From: Thermoanaerobacteraceae bacterium
Lineage (GTDB): Bacteria; Bacillota; Thermoanaerobacteria; Thermoanaerobacterales; UBA4877
Length of the DNA: 44,047 nucleotides
Reading direction: 5' to 3'
Assembly (NCBI GenBank): GCA_030016635.1
Contig: JASEJQ010000015.1
Location: forward strand, 1 to 44,047
The stretch's first letter is position 1. Every line of letters starts with the position of its first letter. This document shows positions 13,204 through 21,753 of the stretch, piece by piece. Below the pieces are notes generated by a model. It saw nothing but the letters and a program-made list of their open reading frames with translations. It was not told the origin of the DNA and did no database searches. The translations under genes and the position numbers were made by a program.

Positions 13204-14859
13204 TTACACTTTGTGTATAGACTCTCCAAAGATGTCTTTAACAGCTTCCATAATAGTTTCACTTCGGGTAGGATGAGAATAAACCGCTTTCTTCAAAGCT
13301 TCTGCATCCACGCCTTCCTGGCAGGCTGTTGAAAGTATATGGATAAGTTCAGAAGCTCCACTACCTACCACCCACGCGCCGACTACTTCTCCTTTTTCGT
13401 TTGAAATTACTTTTGCAAAACCTTCCGTCTCTCCATATGTCTTGGCTCTTCCATTGTGTTCAAAATTAAATCTTCCTACTTTTATGTCTTTAAACTTCTT
13501 TCTCGCTTCCTCTTCAGTATAGCCAAAATACCCAATCTCAGGCTCTGTAAATACTGCTGCAGGTATCTTCATATAGTCTAAAGCATTTGATTCACCGAAA
13601 ATGTTGTCAACTGCTACTTCCCCTTGTGCTGATGCAACATGTGCCAACATCATTTTTCCTGTGACATCACCTATGGCATAAACGCCTTCTACATTTGTCC
13701 TCATGTGCTCATCAACTTTAATTGATCTTCCTTCAAATTCTAATAATTCTGCAATTGGACCAATATCTGTATTTAACTTTCTCCCTATTGATACAAACAC
13801 TTTATCTGCGTATATATGTTTTATATTTTCACCATTTTTAACAGATACTATGCTTCCGCCGTTTTCTTCTTCATCTATTCTATCAACTGTTGAAGAAGTG
13901 TATATCTTAATTCCTCTTCTTTGAGCCACAGTCCTAATAAAAGAACTTATCTCTTTATCAAGTGTAGGAAGAATGTCTGGCATCATTTCTACAACAAACA
14001 CTTTCACACCAAATTGATTCATTATAAAGGCGAATTCCATGCCTATTACTCCGCCACCTATAATGCACAAGCTTTGAGGCAAAGAAGTCATTTCAAGAAT
14101 AGTATCGCTATTCATGACATTTTTGGAATTAATGCCTTCAATAGGAAGTTCAGCAGGTGATGACCCGGTTGCAATGATAATATTTTTCGCTTTAATTTTG
14201 TTTTCTCCAAACAATACATTCTTTTCTTTGTCAACCTTTGCTTCATCGTAAAACAAATCCACTCCATTTGCTTTAAGCAAAGCATTTATGCCCTCTATAA
14301 GCTCTCCTACAATGTCATCTTTTCTTTTTACATTTTTAGCATAATCAAAAGAATTCACTTTCACATCAAATCCAAATTCCCCTGCTCGTTTTAAAATGTC
14401 ATACACTTCAGCTATTCTCGCATAAGCTTTTGTGGGTATACACCCTCTGTTTAAACAGGTCCCCCCTAATTTATCCTTCTCAAACAAAGCGACTTTTGCA
14501 CCTTTTTTAGCAGCTTTAATAGCAGCCACATACCCACCCGGTCCTGCCCCTATGGCAGCTAAATCATATTCTTTGTATTCATACTTAATTTCTTTTTGTG
14601 TGGCAGAAGGCTTGACTTCTTCAGACTGTGTAATAATTGCAATGACATCCCCCGGCTCAACTGTGCTTCCAGCAGAACAAACAATTTTTGAAATAATACC
14701 TTCGTAATCACTATACACTTCAAAACTCATTTTGTTTACTGCTACATCACACAAACAAGCCCCTTTTTCTATGTATTGTCCTTCTTCTACATACCATTTT
14801 GTAATTCGCCCGCTTTTCATTGTATCTGACAAAGCAGGTACTTTTATCTCTATTTCCAT
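13204..14859 (-). CDS. lpdA: Lipoyl domain fused to dihydrolipoamide dehydrogenase
   Basis: A 551-residue protein. Residues 1-75 are a biotinyl/lipoyl domain with the modifiable lysine at position 43 (AVNKMSFEV). After a short linker, residues 97-551 form dihydrolipoamide dehydrogenase: FAD site AAIGAGPGGYVAA, redox disulfide Cys135/Cys140 in GGTCLNRGCIPTK, a second dinucleotide site in CIIGGGVIGMEFA, and the C-terminal His-Glu pair in SHPTRSE. The enzyme oxidises dihydrolipoyl groups with NAD; the fused domain offers a built-in lipoyl substrate. The ATG at 14859 follows GGAGG and gives the natural lipoyl-domain start (MEIEIKVPALSDTM); the frame stays open further upstream without a start signal. 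No 2-oxoacid dehydrogenase E1/E2 genes are near. Confidence 0.95.
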   Translation of the reverse strand: MEIEIKVPALSDTMKSGRITKWYVEEGQYIEKGACLCDVAVNKMSFEVYSDYEGIISKIVCSAGSTVEPGDVIAIITQSEEVKPSATQKEIKYEYKEYDLAAIGAGPGGYVAAIKAAKKGAKVALFEKDKLGGTCLNRGCIPTKAYARIAEVYDILKRAGEFGFDVKVNSFDYAKNVKRKDDIVGELIEGINALLKANGVDLFYDEAKVDKEKNVLFGENKIKAKNIIIATGSSPAELPIEGINSKNVMNSDTILEMTSLPQSLCIIGGGVIGMEFAFIMNQFGVKVFVVEMMPDILPTLDKEISSFIRTVAQRRGIKIYTSSTVDRIDEEENGGSIVSVKNGENIKHIYADKVFVSIGRKLNTDIGPIAELLEFEGRSIKVDEHMRTNVEGVYAIGDVTGKMMLAHVASAQGEVAVDNIFGESNALDYMKIPAAVFTEPEIGYFGYTEEEARKKFKDIKVGRFNFEHNGRAKTYGETEGFAKVISNEKGEVVGAWVVGSGASELIHILSTACQEGVDAEALKKAVYSHPTRSETIMEAVKDIFGESIHKV

Positions 14860-15052
14860 CAATATACCTCCAATTCCGTCTCTCTTAGCAATTTTGCCCA
14901 CCAACAATATCTCATTTAACAGACCCCACCTTGGTGGAAGGGGGCCGAATTTGATAAAATAAAAACGATGATTATTTAACAATTTTTCTTATATATATCT
15001 TATCACTTTGTCGTTAGAAATTCAACAACCTAAAAATATTTTTTAAACCCTA

Positions 15053-16033
15053 TCAAAACATCACTTCGATTAAATTGTCAACAGTTATGTTAGCAAAATA
15101 ATCGTTTATATCAATATTTGAAAGCACTTTTCTTATCTCTTCCTCTGAATGTTTTACACCTTTTAGAAGATTTTCTAATTCTGACACATCGTATTTCCCA
15201 AAAAAATCTCCATAAATTTTTATATCTTTTATTGTCCCTTTTCCAACGTTTAAATTTACTTCCACAGTGCCACTGACAAATTTCTTTTCATTTTTAAAGC
15301 TGTAATCAGGGGATGTTCCAAAATTCCATTCCCATGTACTGTATTTTTCTCTAACCAATTTTTCTATCTTTTCCAAATCCTCTTGTGTAAATTCATACAA
15401 TTCGTTGCCACCACTTTGCTTTCTAATATGATTCATAATAAGGTCTATAAATTGTTCTATTGTAATAGGCTCTTTTAAATGCTCGCTTATATTTGTAACT
15501 CTTTTAGATACAGACTTTACGCCTTTATCTTCAAATTTAACTGGCCTTACTTTCAGTGCCGCTGACAAATCGGTAATACTTGAAGAAAACAAAAGGGTTC
15601 CATGATGTAATATCTTATTTTTATAGTAATACTGTGCATTTCCTGAAAATTTTTTGCCGTCAATTGTTAAATCGTTTCTCCCTGAAAACTCAGCATTTAC
15701 TGAAAGTTTTTTGAGCACATCTATTATTGGCTGTGTAAATCTTTTAAAATCGCTAAAACTGTTGACATCATCGTTTACTATAAAAGTAAAATTTAAGTTA
15801 CCAAGGTCGTGAAAAACTGCTCCTCCTCCTGACAATCTTCTGACAACTGGAATTTTATGTTCTCTCACATAATCTAAATTTATTTCCGCTAAGGTGTTTT
15901 GATTTTTGCCTACTATAATGCTGGGTTCATTTCGCCACAGCATAAAACACTCTTCTTCAAATTCTTTTAAAACATATTCTTCTGCTGCTAAATTAAAATA
16001 GGGACTTGTGTTTTTATTGTAAATATATAACAT
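15053..16033 (-). CDS. lplA: Lipoate-protein ligase A
   Basis: A 326-residue protein of the LplA family. It has an N-terminal catalytic domain with NLAAEEYVL, the lipoate-binding RRLSGGGAVFHDLGN and the lysine region GKKFSGNAQ, followed by a C-terminal accessory domain (FGTSPDYSFKNEKKF). It activates lipoate with ATP and attaches it to lipoyl domains, here most likely Lys43 of the neighbouring LpdA. The ATG at 16033 fits AGGAGA better than the GTG at 16039. It is the first gene of lplA-lpdA-osmC on the minus strand, AT-rich and bounded by group II intron remnants. Confidence 0.93.
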   Translation of the reverse strand: MLYIYNKNTSPYFNLAAEEYVLKEFEEECFMLWRNEPSIIVGKNQNTLAEINLDYVREHKIPVVRRLSGGGAVFHDLGNLNFTFIVNDDVNSFSDFKRFTQPIIDVLKKLSVNAEFSGRNDLTIDGKKFSGNAQYYYKNKILHHGTLLFSSSITDLSAALKVRPVKFEDKGVKSVSKRVTNISEHLKEPITIEQFIDLIMNHIRKQSGGNELYEFTQEDLEKIEKLVREKYSTWEWNFGTSPDYSFKNEKKFVSGTVEVNLNVGKGTIKDIKIYGDFFGKYDVSELENLLKGVKHSEEEIRKVLSNIDINDYFANITVDNLIEVMF

Positions 16034-16176
16034 ACCCACTTCTCCTTGTCTTGATTTTAACGATTATTGACTATTAAGACGAGTAGTAACCAAAAGGTTC
16101 TACAGGGGGAAGCAAGAGCTTCCGAGCCATTGTTAAGGCTTATATAACAATTATACCAGAGGATACACCTAAAGTT

Positions 16177-16320
16177 AATATAGGGCCAAATAAACAGGAT
16201 ACTACAACCACAAATTCTCTCAATAGTCCCATAATACCCAAGGCCCTCAACAATAAATACCTTGAGGGCCTTGGGTACGTAACTCTTACAAGCATGTATC
16301 AGAAAGTGCATAATTTCTAA
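16177..16320 (+). pseudogene. C-terminal fragment of the group II intron reverse transcriptase
   Basis: Plus-strand frame ending TAA at 16318-16320 translates to NSPIIPKALNNKYLEGLG followed by YVTLTSMYQKVHNF, the usual C-terminal end of group II intron reverse transcriptase-maturases. The stop is followed directly by the intron's domain V, as in intact introns. Upstream of about 16177 similarity is lost. With the N-terminal fragment at 12202-12348 it brackets the osmC-lpdA-lplA block. Confidence 0.85.
16235..16277. repeat. Perfect 16-bp inverted repeat with 11-base loop
   Basis: TACCCAAGGCCCTCAA at 16235-16250 is exactly complementary to TTGAGGGCCTTGGGTA at 16262-16277. It lies inside the coding remnant of the reverse transcriptase C-terminus (residues PKALNNKYLEGLGY). 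It has no T-tract. It may be a chance of the codons used or a structural part of intron domain IV. Confidence 0.8.
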
Positions 16321-16321
16321 C

Positions 16322-16395
16322 GAACCCCGTATGCCGAACGGCACGTACGGTGGTGTGAGAGGGGATAGATGAGTTAATCATCTATCCCCTCCTCG
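16322..16395 (+). ncRNA. 3' end of a group II intron (domains V and VI)
   Basis: GAACCCCGTATGCCG pairs with CGGCACGTACGGTGG around an AA-containing tip, the form of group II intron domain V. It is followed by GTGTGAGAGG and a 14-bp hairpin (GAGGGGATAGATGA with its complement) ending CCTCCTCGATT, matching the usual domain VI and 3' end. The intron end touches the stop codon of the minus-strand gene at 16397. The 5' half of the intron is missing or unrecognisable, so self-splicing is not expected. The hairpin could also serve as a 3' structure for the minus-strand transcript. Confidence 0.8.
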
Positions 16396-16396
16396 A

Positions 16397-18499
16397 TTAC
16401 ATATTCTTCATGGCGTTATAAACTGCAGCACAGAAATCTGAAAATGTCATCGTGTCATCCGCTTTAAACTCACCATTATCTGCATCCATGACCTTCAATG
16501 ACGTTACGATGGCTATGCTGTTTTTGACCTCTTTGCTTAGGCCATCAATATCCTTTGCTGTAGAGGTAAAACCTATGTCAGAGTTTATAAGCTTCTGATA
16601 TCCCGTTGCCCTGGCAAGCCATAGGGCAAGCTGGGTTCTTGTCACTGTATCCGATGGTTTTACATCCTCCTTTATTACACCATAGTCCTTCAACGCCTCC
16701 AGAGCATTACCCTCAGGGCTGACGTCCGCTGCACCTTCCATCATTGGCTTTGCATAGTAGCCCGGAGTAAACACCTTGAAAAGAACCTGTGCGGCCTGAC
16801 CTACTGTTACCTTTTCAGCCGGTGCAGGTACAGGCTGCGGCATGATACCCGTATCAATGAATATCTTTAGAACCCTCTCGTTCTTATCTCCTCTTACCAC
16901 CGTGTATGGGTCAAATTCCTCTTTTACAGGGACTGGATTTACTGAATTATCATATCCTATAAACTCGCCAGTCTTAGCGTCGACACCATATCCATTAATA
17001 TATGATAACTGATACACAGGGATTGGGTCTCCCTTGGGGCTGCCTGTATACTGGTCCCTTGGTATCGCAAAGGAAAGCTGCAGTTTCTGATACTTTGAAA
17101 GCAGATCTTTGGCCTTTTCCATAGTTATTATGCCAGAGGTATCAGCCTTTTCAGTATCATTGTAGTTTATGTTAAATCCTATTATCTCACCTTCATTATT
17201 GATGTTCACATTAATTGTATTCATCGGATAGAGGACGCCATCCTCATACATAATGAAATTTACTGTATAGTTATAGTCTTTACCGGATACCATAAGGAGA
17301 TTTTCAAAGGGAAGCTTTACCTTTGATACATAATCCTTAGCAATACCTATGGCTTTGTCCACACCAATGCCCTTGTTATCCGCCTGAGGATTTCCTGGTT
17401 TATTTCCCCATTCTCCATAGTTGAGGTTTAATATCTTACCGGTCTCAGAGTCGATGACAGCGCCGAAATTAATACTGCCGTTTTCATCCCAGTAATTGCC
17501 ATAAATATTATATACCTTCAAATTTTTATCATTGTATAGATAGCCATCATTGATGTTGATATTTAGCTGAATCTTTGCCGGATCTTTGCCCATATCCTTG
17601 ATATATTTCTCAGCAAAATCCCGCGCTTTTTTTTCATCCATCTTCCCCAATGGTGTCAATAGATTGGTGTTGCTGACCCTGTATTCCTCTTTCTTCCCTA
17701 TTTCAAATGTATCCCCGTTATAGTTTACGGGTCCGCCTGTCTTAGCATTTATGCCCATGGGAAGAGGATATATACCGGCGTTATTTGCAGGAGTATAGAC
17801 GAGTTTTTTCTCTGGGGACTTACCCTCTCTCCAGATCTGCTGAACAACTAAATATGTCCCTATCACCTCGTCCAGTCTCTTTGATGCCTCATCCTCGCTC
17901 AGCAAACCTTTCATATCAATCTTGTCAATGTCCATCCAGTTGAGGTTGAAGTTAGATACCTTACCGGTTGTAGCATCTACACTTACGTCTATTCCCTGAT
18001 TTAGGTCATTAAACTGGTCTAAATTCCTCTTGAAGTGGTAGAAATAACTGGTTGGCCCGCCATTATAGTTGTAGTAGCCATACTGGTAATCGGGGTCCTT
18101 ATCTATCTGGTCGTATTTTTCTTGTGCATACTTATTAATAAACTCCAGGGCGGTGTCTTTGAGTTCATCCCTTGTATGGTTGGGAACATTACTATTCTTG
18201 CTCCCCGGATAATAGTTCTGATAATATCCGTAGTTTACAAGCTCGCCTGTGGTGGCATCCACCATGGCATTAATATTTATAACCTGATCATAGTAGTAGA
18301 GGTTCCAGGCCTGGCCAGGCGCATCATACCTCTGACCCAGGTTGGCATTGATCTTATCTGCATCAATGCCCGAAATCTGTGAAATGAACTTCTTAGCCTG
18401 GTCTGCTGAATACGACGGTCCTTCTTCTGCAAATACCGGCATGACCGTCATACTTAAAATCATTGCAACTGACAGGACAAAAGATAATATTTTCTTCAT
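16397..18499 (-). CDS. Secreted YcdB/YcdC-domain protein with SLH-like C-terminus
   Basis: A 700-residue protein with a signal peptide ending near MPVFAEE. The middle has several repeats of the YcdB/YcdC type related to PepSY domains, seen as recurring DATTGELVNYGY, DATTGKVSNFNL, DSETGKILNLNY and DAKTGEFIGYD units. The last 170 residues (from VTVGQAAQVLFKVF) resemble S-layer homology repeats (VTRTQLALWLARATGY and TMTFSDFCAAVYNAM), so attachment to the cell wall is likely. The family's function is unknown; PepSY relatives can inhibit proteases. The stop codon abuts a group II intron 3' end. A GGAGGGAT site precedes the ATG. Confidence 0.8.
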   Translation of the reverse strand: MKKILSFVLSVAMILSMTVMPVFAEEGPSYSADQAKKFISQISGIDADKINANLGQRYDAPGQAWNLYYYDQVININAMVDATTGELVNYGYYQNYYPGSKNSNVPNHTRDELKDTALEFINKYAQEKYDQIDKDPDYQYGYYNYNGGPTSYFYHFKRNLDQFNDLNQGIDVSVDATTGKVSNFNLNWMDIDKIDMKGLLSEDEASKRLDEVIGTYLVVQQIWREGKSPEKKLVYTPANNAGIYPLPMGINAKTGGPVNYNGDTFEIGKKEEYRVSNTNLLTPLGKMDEKKARDFAEKYIKDMGKDPAKIQLNININDGYLYNDKNLKVYNIYGNYWDENGSINFGAVIDSETGKILNLNYGEWGNKPGNPQADNKGIGVDKAIGIAKDYVSKVKLPFENLLMVSGKDYNYTVNFIMYEDGVLYPMNTINVNINNEGEIIGFNINYNDTEKADTSGIITMEKAKDLLSKYQKLQLSFAIPRDQYTGSPKGDPIPVYQLSYINGYGVDAKTGEFIGYDNSVNPVPVKEEFDPYTVVRGDKNERVLKIFIDTGIMPQPVPAPAEKVTVGQAAQVLFKVFTPGYYAKPMMEGAADVSPEGNALEALKDYGVIKEDVKPSDTVTRTQLALWLARATGYQKLINSDIGFTSTAKDIDGLSKEVKNSIAIVTSLKVMDADNGEFKADDTMTFSDFCAAVYNAMKNM

Positions 18500-18620
18500 T
18501 ATATTTTTATCCCTCCTTCTTTTAATCTACCTGTCTTAATTATATCATGAGCATATACGGATAATGCATTCGTTAACTAAATTTAATATTTTTGTAAAGA
18601 ATATGTAATAATCCATAAAT

Positions 18621-18647
18621 AAAAACCGGGCCTAAGCCCGGCTTTTA
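18621..18647 (-). terminator. Intrinsic terminator of pepV
   Basis: On the minus strand GCCGGGC and GCCCGGT pair across a TTAG loop, followed by TTTTTA. It starts directly after the pepV stop codon. Confidence 0.85.
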
Positions 18648-18648
18648 T

Positions 18649-20061
18649 TTATTTAGCTAACTCATATATTGCATTTCCGTATATCTTTGCAAGCTCAACC
18701 AGATGGTCTATAGCTATATATTCATCAGTCTGATGGTCAAGTTCCTGCTGGCCCGGGAAGTTGGGTCCAAATGCCACCATGTTCTTCATTTCTTTGGCAT
18801 ATGTCCCGCCACCTATGGCCAGAAGCACAGGCTCATTACCTGTTACCTCCCGATATACCCTTGAGAGCGTCTGAATAAGGGGGTGGTCCTTGGGAAAATA
18901 CAGTGGGGCCTGGGCAGTCATGTTTTTAATCACTATCCCTGTACCCTCAATCTTCTTATTGAAGGGCTTTATAAAGTCATCATAGGTGTATGTGACAGGA
19001 TATCTGACATTTAATCCAAGCCTGCCCTCATTTTCATCCACCTTTACGGTACCCACATTGAATGTTAGCTCTCCCGTGTCATCCTTGAGATACACGCCAA
19101 AGGTCTTGCCGTCGGTCTCCATGCCCACATTCTCAGCAAAGAAGTGGATGAATCTTTTAACATCAGTGTCACCCAGGTCTAAGGTATCCAAGAACAGGAA
19201 GAGCTGCATTATGGCATTTTTACCCTGTTCCGGTGTGGCACCATGGGCTGCAACCCCTACTGATGTAATAGTTAGCCTGCTGCCATCAGCCTCACACCTC
19301 AAATCAATACCTTTCTCCTTCTTATAGTTTTCTGCAGCCTCAGCCACCTGTTTAACTAAGCTTTCACTGTCCACCTCTAAGACGGCCTTTGCCACCCTGG
19401 GCACCATGTTCTTTACCTCGCCGCCTGTTATGCTCACTACCTTTATGCCTGATGTCGCTTTTTTATCAAACCTCATAACCACATCAAACAGGGTAAGGCC
19501 CTTTTCCGCATATATCACGGTGAAGTTGGCATCGGGTGTAAACCCTATGGTAGGTACCTCATCGTGCTCAAGGTAATACTCTATCTCATTGGAGCCGGAT
19601 TCCTCGTTGGAACCATAGAGTACTCTTACCCTCTTTGAAATAGGTAAGCCAAGCTCTTTTATGGCCTTAAGCCCAATTAAAGCCGCCATGGTCGGGCCCT
19701 TGTCGTCTATGGTGCCCCTGCCAAATATCTTATTATCATGTATCTCAGCCCCATAGGGAGGATATGTCCAGCCGTCGCCTTCCGGCACGACGTCCAGATG
19801 GCCGAGTATACCTACCATCTCATTGCCCTCGCCATACTCAGCATAGCCAACATAGTTATCTACATTCTTTGTCTTGAAACCCAGCCTCTCTGAAATCTCA
19901 AGAGCAGTCTCTATAGCCTTAGCAGGCCCCTCTCCAAAAGGTTTTCCCGGCTGCGCAGGGCCCAGGACGCTTTTTACCCTCACTATCTCCTGTGTAGCCT
20001 TGATAAGGTCATCTTTAAGTTCGTCAACCTTTTTGTTTATAAGTTCCCTTACATTATCCAC
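18649..20061 (-). CDS. pepV: Dipeptidase PepV (M20 family)
   Basis: A 470-residue metallopeptidase, the usual PepV length. Metal and catalytic motifs are GHLDVVPEGDGW, RGTIDDKGP (bridging Asp) and GSNEESGS (general base Glu), with further ligands in TPDANF and near the C-terminal GGGTYAKEM. It hydrolyses dipeptides with a broad range in the cytoplasm using two zinc ions, supplying amino acids for fermentation. The GTG start at 20061 is supported by GGAGGG five bases upstream. It is monocistronic, with its own promoter and terminator. Confidence 0.92.
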   Translation of the reverse strand: MDNVRELINKKVDELKDDLIKATQEIVRVKSVLGPAQPGKPFGEGPAKAIETALEISERLGFKTKNVDNYVGYAEYGEGNEMVGILGHLDVVPEGDGWTYPPYGAEIHDNKIFGRGTIDDKGPTMAALIGLKAIKELGLPISKRVRVLYGSNEESGSNEIEYYLEHDEVPTIGFTPDANFTVIYAEKGLTLFDVVMRFDKKATSGIKVVSITGGEVKNMVPRVAKAVLEVDSESLVKQVAEAAENYKKEKGIDLRCEADGSRLTITSVGVAAHGATPEQGKNAIMQLFLFLDTLDLGDTDVKRFIHFFAENVGMETDGKTFGVYLKDDTGELTFNVGTVKVDENEGRLGLNVRYPVTYTYDDFIKPFNKKIEGTGIVIKNMTAQAPLYFPKDHPLIQTLSRVYREVTGNEPVLLAIGGGTYAKEMKNMVAFGPNFPGQQELDHQTDEYIAIDHLVELAKIYGNAIYELAK

Positions 20062-20093
20062 AATATCCCTCCACTCTATGTAAATTCATCTAT

Positions 20094-20122
20094 ATTATAG
20101 TTTAGTATAATAGAGATTGCAA
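20094..20122 (-). promoter_or_regulatory. Sigma-A promoter of pepV
   Basis: On the minus strand TTGCAA (20122-20117) and a perfect TATAAT (20099-20094) are separated by 17 bases. The start of transcription would be about 25 bases before the GTG start. Confidence 0.65.
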
Positions 20123-20160
20123 TCTTCTCAAACATTTACATATTTTTGCATAAAAATTTA

Positions 20161-20183
20161 AAAGACCGGGATTCCCGGTCTTT
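20161..20183. terminator. Intrinsic terminator of the CstA-family gene
   Basis: AAAGACCGGGA and TCCCGGTCTTT form a near-perfect stem of about 10-11 bp with a minimal loop. On the minus strand it is followed by TTTAAATTTTT. It begins six bases after the stop codon. Confidence 0.85.
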
Positions 20184-20188
20184 GCTGT

Positions 20189-21607
20189 CTATTCTTCGTA
20201 TACTGGCTGTGATACCATTCTGTATGTGCTCACCATGAAGATGATGAAGGCTATACACGCTACGGCCAGGCCGACTGGATATGCAATGGATGTAGATAGT
20301 TTTAATCCTTCCGGTGCCATCAGTATATATGTTATACTTACAGCAGTCATAAATGTAGCAGGAATTGTGGCTATCCAGTGGAATTTCTTTTCTCTCGCCA
20401 AGTAAGCAGCACCTGTCCAGAGCATTATCATGGCAAGGGTCTGGTTTGACCATGCGAAATATCTCCATATTATAGAGAAGTTTATCTGCGTCAAAGTAAA
20501 TCCAATTATAAAGAGTGGTACCGCTATCATATATCTTTTTAAGGGCTTTATCTGATCCATGTTCAGGATCTCTGCAATGGTAAGTCTGGCCCCCCTGAAT
20601 GCTGTATCTCCCGAAGTAATCGGCAGGACAACTACACCAAGGACAGTCAGTGTTCCTCCAATAGGTCCTAAGAGCTTCATTGACACTTCTTTTACTACGC
20701 CAGATGGCCCTGCCGGACTTGCCAGGGCAGCGCCGAGGCCCGGTGTTCCGCCATAGAAGGACATTGCCGCTGCGGCCCATATCATGGCGATTATGGACTC
20801 AGCAATCATCATTCCGTAAAATATGAACCTTCCCTCTTTCTCATTCTTCGTACAGCGTGCCACAAGCGGAGACTGAGTGGCATGGAAGCCCGAAATGGCA
20901 CCGCATGCAATGGTCACAAATAGCAGCGGCCATATGGGTGCTCCTGTTGGATTGAGATTTGCCAACGTTATTTCAGGTATCGGGTAGCCGTTATACACCA
21001 TAGCTATACCAACACCCAGGGCCATCACTATTAAGAGTGCACCAAAGAATGGATATATCCTGCCTATAATTTTATCTATAGGTAAGATAGTGGCAAGAAA
21101 ATAATAGGCAATTATTATAAGTACCCACACGGTAAGTGACAGCGGTGTTATGGAAGCCAAAAGGCTTGCGGGTCCAGTGGTAAAGGTTGCCCCCACAAGT
21201 ATGAGCAGCAATATGGAAAATATGTTTACAAATTTCTGCATACCTTTTCCCAAATACCTGCCCACCATGGCAGGCACATTGGCACCGTTATTCCTGATAG
21301 AAATCATTCCTGAGAGGTAATCATGCACTCCGCCGGCAAATATTCCACCAAGAACAATCCATATAAATGCCCATGGTCCCCAAAGAGCGCCCTGTATGGC
21401 ACCATATATAGGTCCAAGCCCTGCTATGTTCAGAAGCTGTATAAGACTGTTGTTTTTCCAGTCCATGGGTACATAGTCGACCCCGTCCTGCTTTGTGTAT
21501 GCCGGTGTCGTTCTGTTCTCATCTACTCCAAAAATCTTTTCTACCAAACTACCGTAAATAAAGTATCCCAGAATAAGTATAATAATTGAGGCAAAAAACG
21601 TTATCAT
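20189..21607 (-). CDS. CstA-family transporter, likely pyruvate or peptide uptake
   Basis: A 472-residue integral membrane protein with about 13 hydrophobic segments. The CstA signature is clear: GVDYVPMDWKNNSLIQLLNI, AGLGPIYGAIQGALWGP, the GGVHDYLSGMISIRNNG segment, and GFHATQSPLVARC. It is shorter than the 700-residue enterobacterial CstA/BtsT proteins and matches the short Firmicute form. E. coli BtsT takes up pyruvate under control of a LytS/LytTR system, and a LytS/LytTR pair is encoded directly upstream here, with a matching direct repeat before this gene. Pyruvate uptake is therefore the leading guess and peptide uptake is the alternative. Confidence 0.9.
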   Translation of the reverse strand: MITFFASIIILILGYFIYGSLVEKIFGVDENRTTPAYTKQDGVDYVPMDWKNNSLIQLLNIAGLGPIYGAIQGALWGPWAFIWIVLGGIFAGGVHDYLSGMISIRNNGANVPAMVGRYLGKGMQKFVNIFSILLLILVGATFTTGPASLLASITPLSLTVWVLIIIAYYFLATILPIDKIIGRIYPFFGALLIVMALGVGIAMVYNGYPIPEITLANLNPTGAPIWPLLFVTIACGAISGFHATQSPLVARCTKNEKEGRFIFYGMMIAESIIAMIWAAAAMSFYGGTPGLGAALASPAGPSGVVKEVSMKLLGPIGGTLTVLGVVVLPITSGDTAFRGARLTIAEILNMDQIKPLKRYMIAVPLFIIGFTLTQINFSIIWRYFAWSNQTLAMIMLWTGAAYLAREKKFHWIATIPATFMTAVSITYILMAPEGLKLSTSIAYPVGLAVACIAFIIFMVSTYRMVSQPVYEE

Positions 21608-21705
21608 TATGAATCCCTCCCTGCATTGTTTTATTTATCACAGCATATGTCACTGTAATGATACCTTAATTTTATGCGTGTAGACATGCTAAGGAAAGGT
21701 TTTCA

Positions 21706-21738
21706 GTATAAAATGCAAAAAACACTGTATAAAATGCA
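21706..21738 (-). promoter_or_regulatory. LytTR-type direct repeat upstream of cstA
   Basis: On the minus strand TGCATTTTATAC occurs twice (21738-21727 and 21717-21706), with start positions 21 bases apart. LytTR regulators bind two direct repeats about 21 bases apart, and the E. coli YpdB site is described as repeated GGCATTTCAT with an 11-base gap, which is very similar. The repeats lie 100-130 bases before the cstA start and just after the regulator gene. Confidence 0.7.
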
Positions 21739-21753
21739 TGGGCAGGGTATGAT

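Noticed and set aside
16057-16344. Minus-strand frame of 95 codons
   Set aside because: It is antisense to the group II intron remnant, whose plus-strand reading gives a recognisable RT C-terminus.
20136-20780. Minus-strand frame of 214 codons overlapping the CstA-family gene
   Set aside because: It is in another frame of the same strand as a clear 13-segment transporter, has no ribosome binding site and its Cys/Arg-rich translation resembles nothing.
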